Part shown: positions 46,479 to 54,488 of the stretch, piece after piece
Numbering within the stretch: the first letter of the stretch is position 1
Layout: every line of letters begins with the position of its first letter
DNA from: Pseudooceanicola nanhaiensis
GTDB lineage: Bacteria; Pseudomonadota; Alphaproteobacteria; Rhodobacterales; Rhodobacteraceae
DNA length: 64,000 nucleotides
Reading direction: 5' to 3'
Assembly: GCF_020171315.1 (NCBI RefSeq)
Contig: NZ_JAIUZP010000001.1
Location: forward strand, 124,001-188,000
The notes under the pieces: model-generated
The model's database searches: none
Seen by the model: the letters and a program-made list of their open reading frames with translations, nothing else
Told to the model about the DNA's origin: nothing
Made by a program: the position numbers and the translations under genes

Positions 46479-46859
46479 CGTTTGCGGGTGGCCGTGTCGC
46501 TTCGCTGGCGTAGGACTTGGCGGCATTGTCGAGCCGCCGCCTCCGATATGGCGGCCACTGCCGGTGTGACTCCCGCCGCTCCATGGTAGTGGCTGTCACA
46601 GTTCCTCCCTCGTTGAAGACCACCCGCGCGGGACAAGGCCGCAGGCCGCCGCGCATCGCCGGCGCGCCCCCACGCGGCGGCGATTTGGTGAGGCTGGGCG
46701 GTCCCCCGAGGGGGCACGATATGTGTGGCTGAGATAAACTGCTCGCCAGAGAAGTCCGGATCGCCCCCGCGCGCGCCGACGATGCGCGGCTTCGTGTTTA
46801 GACGAGAGGCCGCGCGTCGTAGACCTTCGTCCTTGCCGCCTCAGCTTCGCCCAACCGCC
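46479..46859. other. 380-base GC-rich region without a convincing gene
   Basis: The open frames here are short, overlap in several frames and lack family features or ribosome sites. A segment near 46651-46710 (CATCGCCGGCGCGCCC, CACGCGGCGGCGAT, GGGCGGTCCCCCGAG) resembles a diverged family D palindrome. The last 100 bases face the minus-strand cyclotransferase stop. Confidence 0.5.
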
Positions 46860-47432
46860 TCACCCCAGCGGCCGCAGCTCGCTGCCCAGCCGTCCCAGCA
46901 TCGCATCGACGAAGGCCCGCTCGTCCGCCGCCAGTTCCCGATGGCGCGGATAGAGCGGCGCTGCGCGGTCATCCAGCACGGGGCTGTCCCAACCATCCGT
47001 CGTAGCGAAGAAGCGCTCCGCCCCGTCCTCGCCGAACTCCCGCAGGTAGCCCTGCACCACCACGTCGAGATAGCTCAGCAGGATCGGATGCAGCGCGTCC
47101 GCCCGGGGATGCTTGTCCTCGGGGATGGTGTAGATCGCGATCTCGGCCGGCTGCACGAGGTCATGCAGCACCGCCCCGCCATGGGGCACCCGGTCATAGG
47201 CGAACTCCCGGTCGTCGAGCGCCTGCCAGTCGGCGCCGGGCACGGCGGCGATCAGGCCCTCGATCTCGGTCCCGGGCGCGGGTACGGCGGTCAGGATCGC
47301 GAAGGGACGCAGCGCCGTGTGGCGCCAGAGCCGCCGCCAGCCCCGGGCCGTCGCAGGCCGGATGTCGCCGTAATCGTGGGTCGTCCGGTTCACCAGAGAG
47401 CCGTAGCCGAAAAAGTAGGGATTATTTTGCAT
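46860..47432 (-). CDS. Gamma-glutamylcyclotransferase family protein
   Basis: A 190-residue protein with the family signature FFGYGSLVN (YGSL at residues 10-13) and the likely catalytic Glu in DDREFAYDRV (E76). RGWRRLWRHTALRPFAIL and VPAPGTEIEGLIAAVPGADWQALDDRE follow the BtrG/GGCT-like fold. Such enzymes cut gamma-glutamyl amides to 5-oxoproline or gamma-glutamyl amines to lactams; the substrate here is unknown. It is divergent from the Rrf2 regulator gene with 100 bases between. Confidence 0.83.
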   Translation of the reverse strand: MQNNPYFFGYGSLVNRTTHDYGDIRPATARGWRRLWRHTALRPFAILTAVPAPGTEIEGLIAAVPGADWQALDDREFAYDRVPHGGAVLHDLVQPAEIAIYTIPEDKHPRADALHPILLSYLDVVVQGYLREFGEDGAERFFATTDGWDSPVLDDRAAPLYPRHRELAADERAFVDAMLGRLGSELRPLG

Positions 47433-47532
47433 CTTTTCTCCGGAATTTGATCTGAATCATGTAGTCACCTTTTCCGGCCCTGCATCCTCTCCGCAGTATT
47501 TCCAGTTCAGATGTTCCAGTGGAGGCACGGTT

Positions 47533-47997
47533 ATGCGGCTGACGAAACGGACCAATATTTCGATGCGCGTCCTGATGTACTGCGGCGCGAACAACGATCG
47601 ACTTGTCACGAAATCCGAAATCGCGGAGTGCTGCAACACCTCCGAGAACCATCTGGCGCAGGTGATCAACCGGCTTGGCCAGCTGGGCTTCCTGCACACG
47701 CAGCGCGGGCGCAACGGTGGCATCACGCTGGGCCGTCCGATGGAAGAGATCACCGTCGGCGAGGTCTTCCGCGCCGTCGAATCCAGCGTGCCGATCACCG
47801 AATGCTTTGCCGAGGGCGAGAACACCTGCCCGCTGGTGGATGCCTGCAAGCTGCGCCCGGCCATCGCCCGCGCGACCGAGGCCTTCTATCAGGAACTCGA
47901 CGGGATGCTGCTTTCCGAACTGGTCTGCGGCAATGACTCGCTGATGCAAATCATGGCACCGGCGGCCTGCATGTCGCGTCCTGCGCTCCACGCCTGA
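47533..47997 (+). CDS. Rrf2 family regulator, NsrR/IscR-like, with three-cysteine cluster site
   Basis: A 154-residue Rrf2 winged-helix regulator. MRLTKRTNISMRVLMYCGANN and TSENHLAQVINRLGQLGFLHTQRGRNGGITLG form the DNA-binding domain. Three cysteines, C91, C99 and C105 (ECFAEGENTCPLVDACKL), have the spacing known for the Fe-S cluster of NsrR (C-x7-C-x5-C), so nitric oxide sensing is the best guess. No nitric oxide detoxification gene is adjacent; the divergent neighbour is a gamma-glutamylcyclotransferase. The gene lies just upstream of the glycine riboswitch. Confidence 0.88.
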   Translation: MRLTKRTNISMRVLMYCGANNDRLVTKSEIAECCNTSENHLAQVINRLGQLGFLHTQRGRNGGITLGRPMEEITVGEVFRAVESSVPITECFAEGENTCPLVDACKLRPAIARATEAFYQELDGMLLSELVCGNDSLMQIMAPAACMSRPALHA

Positions 47998-48044
47998 TGT
48001 CCCCCCTTGCCAGAGCGCGCGCGCTTGGCTATCGCTGACGAAAT

Positions 48045-48200
48045 CGGACAGGGAGAACCGGCCCAGCCGGTGCCGAAGGAGCAACCGCCCCGGAAACTCT
48101 CAGGCCCCACGGACCTGCCGATACTGAAACTCTGGAGAGAGGCCCCTTGATTTGGGGTCCGCCGAAGGGATAGCGATCTCAGGCAAACGGACAGAGGGGG
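48045..48200 (+). promoter_or_regulatory. Tandem glycine riboswitch
   Basis: Two glycine aptamers lie head to tail. Aptamer 1 (48045-48120) has GGACAGGGAGAACC, GTGCCGAAGGAGCAACCG and GGAAACTCTCAGGC. Aptamer 2 (about 48127-48200) has CTCTGGAGAGAGGCC, CCGCCGAAGGGATAGC, GATCTCAGGCAAACGGACAG. These are the conserved cores of the glycine class. It ends 82 bases before gcvT and so should turn on the glycine cleavage operon when glycine is abundant. Confidence 0.93.
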
Positions 48201-48282
48201 CATCGCGGCGCGGGGATACCCCCTGCGCGGGCGCGGTGCCGGGCGCAATCCGTCATCCCGCCCCTCGACAAGGAGGGACGCT

Positions 48283-49404
48283 ATGAGCGATCTGGAAGAG
48301 CTGCCGCTGGCAGCCCTGCATCGTGAACTGGGGGCCAAGATGGTTCCCTTCGCGGGCTACGAGATGCCGGTGCAGTACACTGCCGGCGTCATGAAGGAAC
48401 ATCTTCACACGCGCGAGGCCGCGGGCCTCTTCGACGTCAGCCACATGGGGCAGGTGATCCTGCGCGGGGCGGATTACGCCACCATCGCCGCTGCCTTCGA
48501 GACCCTCGTGCCGGTGGATGCCATCGGGCTGAAGGAGGGCCGTCAGCGCTATGGCTTCTTCACCAACGAGGCTGGCGGCATCCTTGACGACCTGATGTTC
48601 GCCAACCGGGGCGATCACCTCTTTGTCGTGGTGAATGCCGCCTGCAAGGCCGCCGACATCGCCCACATGACGGCCAACCTGCCCGGCATCAAGGTCGAGG
48701 AAATCACCGGCCGGTCGCTGCTGGCGCTTCAGGGCCCCGCGGCCGAGGCGGCGCTGGCCAAGCTCGCCCCCGAAGTGGCGGATATGAAATTCATGGATGT
48801 GCGCGACGTGACGCTGGCAGGCGTGACCTGCTGGGTCTCGCGCTCGGGCTACACCGGCGAGGACGGCTACGAGATCTCCGTCCCCGACGCGCAGGCCGAG
48901 GAACTGGCCCGCGCCCTGCTGGCGGATGAGAGCGTCCTGCCCATCGGCCTTGGCGCGCGCGACAGCCTGCGGCTGGAAGCCGGGCTCTGCCTCTACGGCC
49001 ACGACATCGATGAAACCACCAGCCCGATCGAGGCCGGCCTGATCTGGGCGATCCAGAAGGCCCGCCGCGCAGGCGGTGCCCGCGAGGGCGGCTTCCCCGG
49101 GGCAGAGCGCATCCTGCGCGAGATCGCCGAGGGCCCGGCCCGCAAGCGCGTAGGCCTGCGCCCCGAGGGCCGTGCGCCCATGCGCGAGGGCGTGGCGCTC
49201 TTTGCCGATGCGGACAGCACCGAGACGATCGGTACGATCACCTCGGGCGCCTTCGGCCCGACACTGGGGGCGCCCATGTCCATGGGCTATGTCCCCGCGG
49301 ACATGGCAGCGCCCGGAACGGCGCTTTCCGGCGAACTCCGGGGCAAGCGAGCACCGCTGACCGTTGACAGCCTGCCCTTCGTTCCCGCCAACTTCAAACG
49401 CTGA
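48283..49404 (+). CDS. gcvT: Glycine cleavage system T protein (aminomethyltransferase)
   Basis: A 373-residue T protein that moves the aminomethyl group from lipoyl-H to THF, giving 5,10-methylene-[20 protein letters not shown] at the N-terminus, [30 protein letters not shown] and [21 protein letters not shown] are diagnostic. AAGGAGGG precedes the ATG at 48283. First gene of the riboswitch-controlled gcvT-gcvH-VOC-gcvP operon. Confidence 0.97.
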   Translation: MSDLEELPLAALHRELGAKMVPFAGYEMPVQYTAGVMKEHLHTREAAGLFDVSHMGQVILRGADYATIAAAFETLVPVDAIGLKEGRQRYGFFTNEAGGILDDLMFANRGDHLFVVVNAACKAADIAHMTANLPGIKVEEITGRSLLALQGPAAEAALAKLAPEVADMKFMDVRDVTLAGVTCWVSRSGYTGEDGYEISVPDAQAEELARALLADESVLPIGLGARDSLRLEAGLCLYGHDIDETTSPIEAGLIWAIQKARRAGGAREGGFPGAERILREIAEGPARKRVGLRPEGRAPMREGVALFADADSTETIGTITSGAFGPTLGAPMSMGYVPADMAAPGTALSGELRGKRAPLTVDSLPFVPANFKR

Positions 49405-49423
49405 GATCTGGGAGACACCCCTC

Positions 49424-49783
49424 ATGAAATACACCGAAGAACACGAATGGCTGAACCCCGAGGGCGACCTGATCGTCGTGGGCATCACCGAACATGCCGC
49501 CACCCAGCTGGGTGACATCGTCTTTGTCGAGCTGCCCGAGGTGGGCACCGAAGTCTCGAAGGAAGACGAGGTCGTGGTGATCGAGTCGGTCAAGGCCGCC
49601 TCGGACATCCTCGCGCCGCTGGACGGCGAGATCGTCGAAGTGAACGAGGCGCTGGCCGACAACCCCGGGGCCGTCAACGACGACCCGATGGGCGAAGGCT
49701 GGTTCTTCAAGATCAAGCCCTCGGACGCCTCCCAGATGGAGGATTACATGTCCGAGCAGGAATACCTCGACCTGATCGGCTGA
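49424..49783 (+). CDS. gcvH: Glycine cleavage system H protein
   Basis: A 119-residue lipoyl carrier. The lipoylated lysine is in [14 protein letters not shown] (about residue 60), and [15 protein letters not shown] is the standard N-terminus. The ATG at 49424 has GGGAGAC upstream; the frame is open earlier inside gcvT but the conserved start is here. 19 bases after gcvT and 4 bases before the VOC gene. Confidence 0.97.
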   Translation: MKYTEEHEWLNPEGDLIVVGITEHAATQLGDIVFVELPEVGTEVSKEDEVVVIESVKAASDILAPLDGEIVEVNEALADNPGAVNDDPMGEGWFFKIKPSDASQMEDYMSEQEYLDLIG

Positions 49784-49787
49784 GCCC

Positions 49788-50141
49788 ATGGCGGTGCGGC
49801 GGATCGTGGCGAACCTCGCCTGTGACGATCCGCAGGCGCTCGCGGTGTTCTACCGCGCGCTTTTCGACCTCGACGTGGCGATGGACCTCGGGTTCATCGT
49901 CACGCTGAACGCAGCGGCGCGGCAGGACGTGCAGCTCTCGCTGGCCTCCGAGGGGGGATCGGGCACGCCGGTGCCCGCCCTCTCGATCGAGGTCGACGAT
50001 CTGACCCTCGTCCTCGAAGCCGCCCGCGCCCGGTCGATCCTCATCGCCTATGGCCCGGTGGATGAGCCGTGGGGCGTGCGTCGCCTCATGCTGCACGATC
50101 CCGCCGGCCGCCTGATCAATGTCCTGACCCATCTCAGCTAG
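49788..50141 (+). CDS. VOC-superfamily (glyoxalase-fold) protein inside the gcv operon
   Basis: A 117-residue single-domain VOC protein: LACDDPQALAVFYRALFDLDVAMDLGFIVTL, VDDLTLVLEAARARSI and RRLMLHDPAGRLINVLTHL. The usual metal ligands of glyoxalase I (His/Gln, Glu, His, Glu) are largely absent or not evident, so a catalytic role is open; it might be a small-molecule-binding protein. It is 4 bases after gcvH and 18 bases before gcvP, so it is under the glycine riboswitch and in the same polycistronic message. Confidence 0.8.
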   Translation: MAVRRIVANLACDDPQALAVFYRALFDLDVAMDLGFIVTLNAAARQDVQLSLASEGGSGTPVPALSIEVDDLTLVLEAARARSILIAYGPVDEPWGVRRLMLHDPAGRLINVLTHLS

Positions 50142-50159
50142 ACGGCAAGGAGCCCTCCG

Positions 50160-53003
50160 ATGCCCTTCACCAAGACCGACTACGATCCCTACGATTTCGC
50201 CAACCGCCGCCACATCGGCCCCTCTCCCAAGGAGATGGAGGAGATGCTCGCGGTGATCGGCGTCTCCTCCCTCGACGAACTGATCGACCAGACCCTGCCG
50301 CAGGGCATCCGTCAGGTCGAGCCGCTGGCCTTCGGCCCCGCGCTCTCGGAACAGGAACTGCTGGTCGAGATGCGCCGCGTGGCGCGCAAGAACAAGGTGC
50401 TGACCTCGCTCATTGGGCAAGGCTACCACGGTGCGATCACGCCGCCCGCGATCAAGCGCAATATCCTCGAGAACCCGGCATGGTACACGGCCTATACGCC
50501 CTACCAGCCCGAGATCTCGCAGGGCCGGCTCGAGGCGCTGCTGAACTACCAGACGATGATCTCGGACCTGACGGGCCTCGACATCGCCAATGCCTCGCTG
50601 CTCGATGAATCGACCGCGGCCGCCGAGGCGATGACCATGGCGCAGCGCGTCGCCAAGTCGAAGGCCAAGGGCTTCTTCGTCGACGAGAACTGCCACCCGC
50701 AGAACATCGCCGTGATCCAGACCCGGGCCAAGCCGCTGGGGATCAAGGTGATCATCGGCGCCCCCGAAACCGTGGAGCCCGAGGCCGTCTTTGGCGCGAT
50801 CTTCCAGTATCCCGGCACCTACGGCGGCCTGCGCGACTTCACCGGCGTGATCGAGAAGCTGCACGCCGCCAAGGCGATTGCCGTGATGATCGCCGACCCG
50901 ATGGCGCTGACCCTGCTGAAGGAACCGGCCGCCATGGGCTGCGACATCGCCGTGGGGTCGACCCAGCGGTTCGGCGTGCCCGTGGGCTACGGTGGCCCGC
51001 ACGCCGCCTACATGGCCTGCCGTGACGAATACAAACGCTCGATGCCGGGCCGGATCGTCGGCGTCTCCATCGACGCGCGCGGCAACCGGGCCTACCGGCT
51101 GGCGCTGCAGACCCGCGAACAGCACATCCGCCGCGAGAAGGCCACGTCGAACGTCTGCACCGCGCAGGCGCTGCTGGCGGTCATGGCCTCGATGTATGCG
51201 GTCTTCCACGGTCCCGACGGGCTGAAGGGCATCGCGCAGCGTATCCACGAGCGCACCACCCTGCTGGCCAAGGGGCTGGAGGCTGGCGGCTTCGAGATCA
51301 TGCCGGAGCATTTCTTCGACACGATCACCGTCGAGGTGGGCCCGCTGCAGGCGGCGGTGATGAAATCCGCCGTGGACGAGGGCATCAACCTGCGCGCCGT
51401 GGGCGAGACCATGGTGGGCATCACGCTCGACGAATGCACCACGCTGGACACGCTGCGCGCGGTCTGGAAGGCCTTTGGCCTGACCGACGTGTCGGAAGAG
51501 CCCGCCGGCTGGCAGCTGCCCGACGCCATGATGCGCGAGACGAGCTATCTCACCCATGAGATCTTCCACATGAACCGGGCCGAGACCGAGATGATGCGCT
51601 ACATGCGCCGCCTCGCGGACCGGGACCTTGCGCTGGACCGCGCGATGATCCCGCTCGGCTCCTGCACCATGAAGCTGAATGCCGCGGCCGAGATGATCCC
51701 GATCTCCTGGGATGAATTCGCGGGGCTGCACCCCTATGTGCCCGCCGATCAGGCCGAGGGCTATGGCCACCTCATCGGGGACCTGACAAAGAAGCTCTGC
51801 GACATCACCGGCTATGCCGATTTCTCGATGCAGCCGAACTCCGGCGCGCAGGGGGAATACGCGGGCCTGCTGACCATCGCGCGCTACCACGAGGCGCGCG
51901 GCGAAGGGCACCGCAACATCTGCCTGATCCCGGTCTCGGCCCACGGCACGAACCCGGCCTCGGCGCAGATGGTGGGCTGGAAGGTCGTCCCGGTAAAGAG
52001 CCGCGAAAACGGCGACATCGACCTCGACGACTTCCTCGAGAAGGCGCAGAAGCACGCGGCGGATCTGGCCGCCTGCATGATCACCTATCCCTCGACCCAC
52101 GGGGTCTTCGAGGAGACGGTGCGCGCGGTCTGCCAGATCACCCATGATCACGGCGGGCAGGTCTATATCGACGGCGCCAACATGAACGCCATGGTGGGCC
52201 TGTCCCGTCCCGGCGATCTGGGCGGCGACGTCAGCCACCTGAACCTGCACAAGACCTTCTGCATCCCCCATGGCGGCGGCGGCCCCGGCATGGGCCCCAT
52301 CGGCGTGCAGGCGCACCTGGTCGAGCATCTGCCGGGTCATCCGCTCTTCGGCACCGAGGGTGCGGTTTCGGCGGCGCCCTACGGCTCGCCCTCGATCCTG
52401 CCGATCTCCTGGGCCTACACGATGATGATGGGCGGCGCCGGTCTGACGCAGGCGACCCGCGTGGCGATCCTGAACGCCAACTACATCGTCAGCCGCCTGA
52501 AGGGGGCCTACGACGTGCTCTACAAGGGGCCCTCGGGCCGGGTGGCGCATGAGTGCATCCTCGAGACGCGGCCCTTCGAGAAGACCTCGGGCGTGACCGT
52601 GGACGACATCGCCAAGCGGCTGGTCGACTGCGGCTTCCACGCGCCGACCATGTCCTTCCCGGTGCCGGGCACGCTGATGGTGGAGCCGACCGAGTCGGAG
52701 ACCAAGGCCGAGCTGGACCGCTTCTGCGATGCACTGCTGGCGATCCGGGCGGAGATCGCGGAGATCGAGGACGGTGCCATGGCGCCCGACGCCTCGCCGC
52801 TGAAGTTCGCGCCGCATACGGTCGAGGACCTCGTGGGCGACTGGGACCGGGCTTATGCCCGCGAGCAGGGCTGCTTCCCGCCGGGTGCCTTCCGGGTCGA
52901 CAAGTACTGGCCGCCGGTCAACCGCGTCGACAATGCCTGGGGCGACCGCAACCTGACCTGCACCTGTCCGCCGATGACGGATTACGCGGAGGCGGCGGAG
53001 TAA
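50160..53003 (+). CDS. gcvP: Glycine dehydrogenase (decarboxylating), P protein
   Basis: A 947-residue full-length P protein; both homologous halves (gcvPA- and gcvPB-like) are fused in one chain. The N-terminal [13 protein letters not shown] and [20 protein letters not shown] are in the first half; the PLP lysine is in [21 protein letters not shown] in the second. It decarboxylates glycine and passes the aminomethyl group to GcvH. Last gene of the operon; repeats and a hairpin follow its stop. AAGGAG precedes the ATG. Confidence 0.98.
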   Translation: MPFTKTDYDPYDFANRRHIGPSPKEMEEMLAVIGVSSLDELIDQTLPQGIRQVEPLAFGPALSEQELLVEMRRVARKNKVLTSLIGQGYHGAITPPAIKRNILENPAWYTAYTPYQPEISQGRLEALLNYQTMISDLTGLDIANASLLDESTAAAEAMTMAQRVAKSKAKGFFVDENCHPQNIAVIQTRAKPLGIKVIIGAPETVEPEAVFGAIFQYPGTYGGLRDFTGVIEKLHAAKAIAVMIADPMALTLLKEPAAMGCDIAVGSTQRFGVPVGYGGPHAAYMACRDEYKRSMPGRIVGVSIDARGNRAYRLALQTREQHIRREKATSNVCTAQALLAVMASMYAVFHGPDGLKGIAQRIHERTTLLAKGLEAGGFEIMPEHFFDTITVEVGPLQAAVMKSAVDEGINLRAVGETMVGITLDECTTLDTLRAVWKAFGLTDVSEEPAGWQLPDAMMRETSYLTHEIFHMNRAETEMMRYMRRLADRDLALDRAMIPLGSCTMKLNAAAEMIPISWDEFAGLHPYVPADQAEGYGHLIGDLTKKLCDITGYADFSMQPNSGAQGEYAGLLTIARYHEARGEGHRNICLIPVSAHGTNPASAQMVGWKVVPVKSRENGDIDLDDFLEKAQKHAADLAACMITYPSTHGVFEETVRAVCQITHDHGGQVYIDGANMNAMVGLSRPGDLGGDVSHLNLHKTFCIPHGGGGPGMGPIGVQAHLVEHLPGHPLFGTEGAVSAAPYGSPSILPISWAYTMMMGGAGLTQATRVAILNANYIVSRLKGAYDVLYKGPSGRVAHECILETRPFEKTSGVTVDDIAKRLVDCGFHAPTMSFPVPGTLMVEPTESETKAELDRFCDALLAIRAEIAEIEDGAMAPDASPLKFAPHTVEDLVGDWDRAYAREQGCFPPGAFRVDKYWPPVNRVDNAWGDRNLTCTCPPMTDYAEAAE

Positions 53004-53030
53004 GGCGCAGCCCGGGTCGCAGCTTGGGGT

Positions 53031-53050
53031 CGCGGTCCTGTCGGACCGCG
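53031..53050 (+). terminator. Hairpin downstream of gcvP
   Basis: CGCGGTCC-tgtc-GGACCGCG, a perfect 8-base stem 28 bases after the stop, without a T-run; the family C repeat that follows has a stronger terminator. Confidence 0.5.
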
Positions 53051-53060
53051 GCGCGTGCCG

Positions 53061-53169
53061 CGGGCGGGGAGGGGGGCTGTCTGCCCCCCGTCGCTTCGCG
53101 ACTCCCCCCGAGGATATTTCTGCAACGAAAATGAAAGGGCCCCGGCGCGTGATGCGGCGGGGCCTTTCT
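53061..53169 (+). repeat. Family C repeat, copy 4
   Basis: Same order as at 14541: GGGGGGCTGTCTGCCCCCC hairpin, short arm, CCCCCCGAGGATATTTCTGC, AACGAAAATGAAA and the closing GGCCCCGGCGC...GCGGCGGGGCC hairpin then TTTCTT. The two copies are nearly identical from GAGGATATTT to the T-run (a 1-base difference in an A-run). It lies just downstream of gcvP in the gene's direction. Confidence 0.88.
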
Positions 53170-53215
53170 TATGGCTGCGATGCGTGAAGGGGCTTTGCGG
53201 GGGGCCAGAACGACG

Positions 53216-53240
53216 ACACCCCGCGGAGGCCGCGGGGTGT
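53216..53240 (-). terminator. Terminator-like hairpin downstream of prfB
   Basis: ACACCCCGCGG-agg-CCGCGGGGTGT, an 11-base perfect stem with a 3-base loop, 24 bases beyond the prfB stop. No strong T-run on the minus strand. Confidence 0.7.
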
Positions 53241-53264
53241 TGAAAGCTGGGGGGCGTGGGAGGA

Positions 53265-54389
53265 TTATTCCTCGGCGTTGGCCTCGGCGCGGGACTTGCC
53301 GCTGACGTCCATCGCCAGCGTGGCGGCCATGAAGCCGTCGAGCGCGCCGTCGAGCACGCCGGAGGTGTCCGAGGTCTCGTGGTTGGTGCGCAGGTCCTTC
53401 ACCATCTGGTAGGGCTGCAGCACGTAGGAGCGGATCTGGTTGCCCCAGCCGGCCGAGCCCTTGTTCTCATGTGCCTCGTTGATGGCCGCGTTCCGCTTGT
53501 CGAGCTCCAGCTGGTAGAGCCGCGATTTCAGGGCCTTCATGGCGATGTCGCGGTTCTGGTGCTGGGACTTCTCGGAGGAGGTCACCACGATGCCCGTGGG
53601 GTGGTGGGTGATCCGCACCGCGGAATCGGTGGTGTTCACGTGCTGGCCGCCCGCGCCGGACGAGCGGTAGGTGTCGATCCGGATGTCGGCGGGGTTCACC
53701 TCGATCTCGATGTTGTCATCGACCACCGGGTAGACCCAGACGGAGGCGAAGGAGGTCTCGCGCGTGCCCTTGCCAAAGGGCGAGATCCGCACGAGGCGGT
53801 GGACGCCGCTTTCCGACTTCAACCAGCCATAGGCGTTGTGGCCGGAAATCTTGTAGGAGACCGACTTGATGCCCGCCTCGGCGCCCGCTTCCTCGGACTG
53901 CAGCTCGACCTTGTAGCCGCGCTTCTCGGCCCAGCGGACGTACATCCGCTGCAGCATCGAGGCCCAGTCGCAGGCCTCGGTGCCACCGGCGCCGGCGTTG
54001 ATCTCGAGGAAGGTGTCGTTGGCGTCGGCCTCGCCGTTGAGCAGGGCTTCGAGTTCCTTCTCGGCGGCCCGGGCCTTGAGCGCCTTGAGCGCGGCCTCGG
54101 CCTCGGCCACGACCTCGTCGTCGTCCTCCATCTCGCCGAGTTCGATCAGCTCGACGTTGTCGGAGAGCTCCTGCTTGATGCCGTTGTAGATCGCCAGCTG
54201 GTCCACCAGCGCCTGACGCTCACGCATCAGCGCCTGCGCCTTGGCCGGGTCGTCCCAGAGGTTGGGATCCTCGACGCGGGCGTTGAATTCCTCCAGCCGG
54301 TATTGTGCCGTCTCGAGACCCATGCGCTGGCCCAGCAGGGTCAGGCTCTTCTCGATGTCGGAAACGATGTTCTGGGCCTCGGTGCGCAT
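53265..54389 (-). CDS. prfB: Peptide chain release factor 2
   Basis: A 374-residue RF2 that ends translation at UGA and UAA. The catalytic GGQ is in [20 protein letters not shown], and the UGA-reading SPF tripeptide is in [14 protein letters not shown]. The reading frame is unbroken from [15 protein letters not shown], with no in-frame UGA near codon 25, so the programmed +1 frameshift of many bacteria is absent. Follows mrcA by 99 bases in the amidase-mrcA-prfB order. Confidence 0.97.
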   Translation of the reverse strand: MRTEAQNIVSDIEKSLTLLGQRMGLETAQYRLEEFNARVEDPNLWDDPAKAQALMRERQALVDQLAIYNGIKQELSDNVELIELGEMEDDDEVVAEAEAALKALKARAAEKELEALLNGEADANDTFLEINAGAGGTEACDWASMLQRMYVRWAEKRGYKVELQSEEAGAEAGIKSVSYKISGHNAYGWLKSESGVHRLVRISPFGKGTRETSFASVWVYPVVDDNIEIEVNPADIRIDTYRSSGAGGQHVNTTDSAVRITHHPTGIVVTSSEKSQHQNRDIAMKALKSRLYQLELDKRNAAINEAHENKGSAGWGNQIRSYVLQPYQMVKDLRTNHETSDTSGVLDGALDGFMAATLAMDVSGKSRAEANAEE

Positions 54390-54488
54390 GTCACAATCCG
54401 TCTGCTTCTCGGTGCCGCGTGATAGCAGCGGACCGGGGCCGCGGCAAGCGGCAGCCCCGGTCGCGCAGCCCTGCGACCCGCTGTTTTC

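Noticed and set aside
46364-46717. Open frame of about 118 codons on the minus strand downstream of gltX
   Set aside because: It overlaps the gltX end and terminator, has no ribosome site and no family features, and its sequence is basic low-complexity typical of GC-rich noncoding DNA.
54315-54389. Programmed +1 frameshift in prfB
   Set aside because: The 374-residue frame is unbroken from its start through the N-terminal helices, with no in-frame UGA near codon 25.
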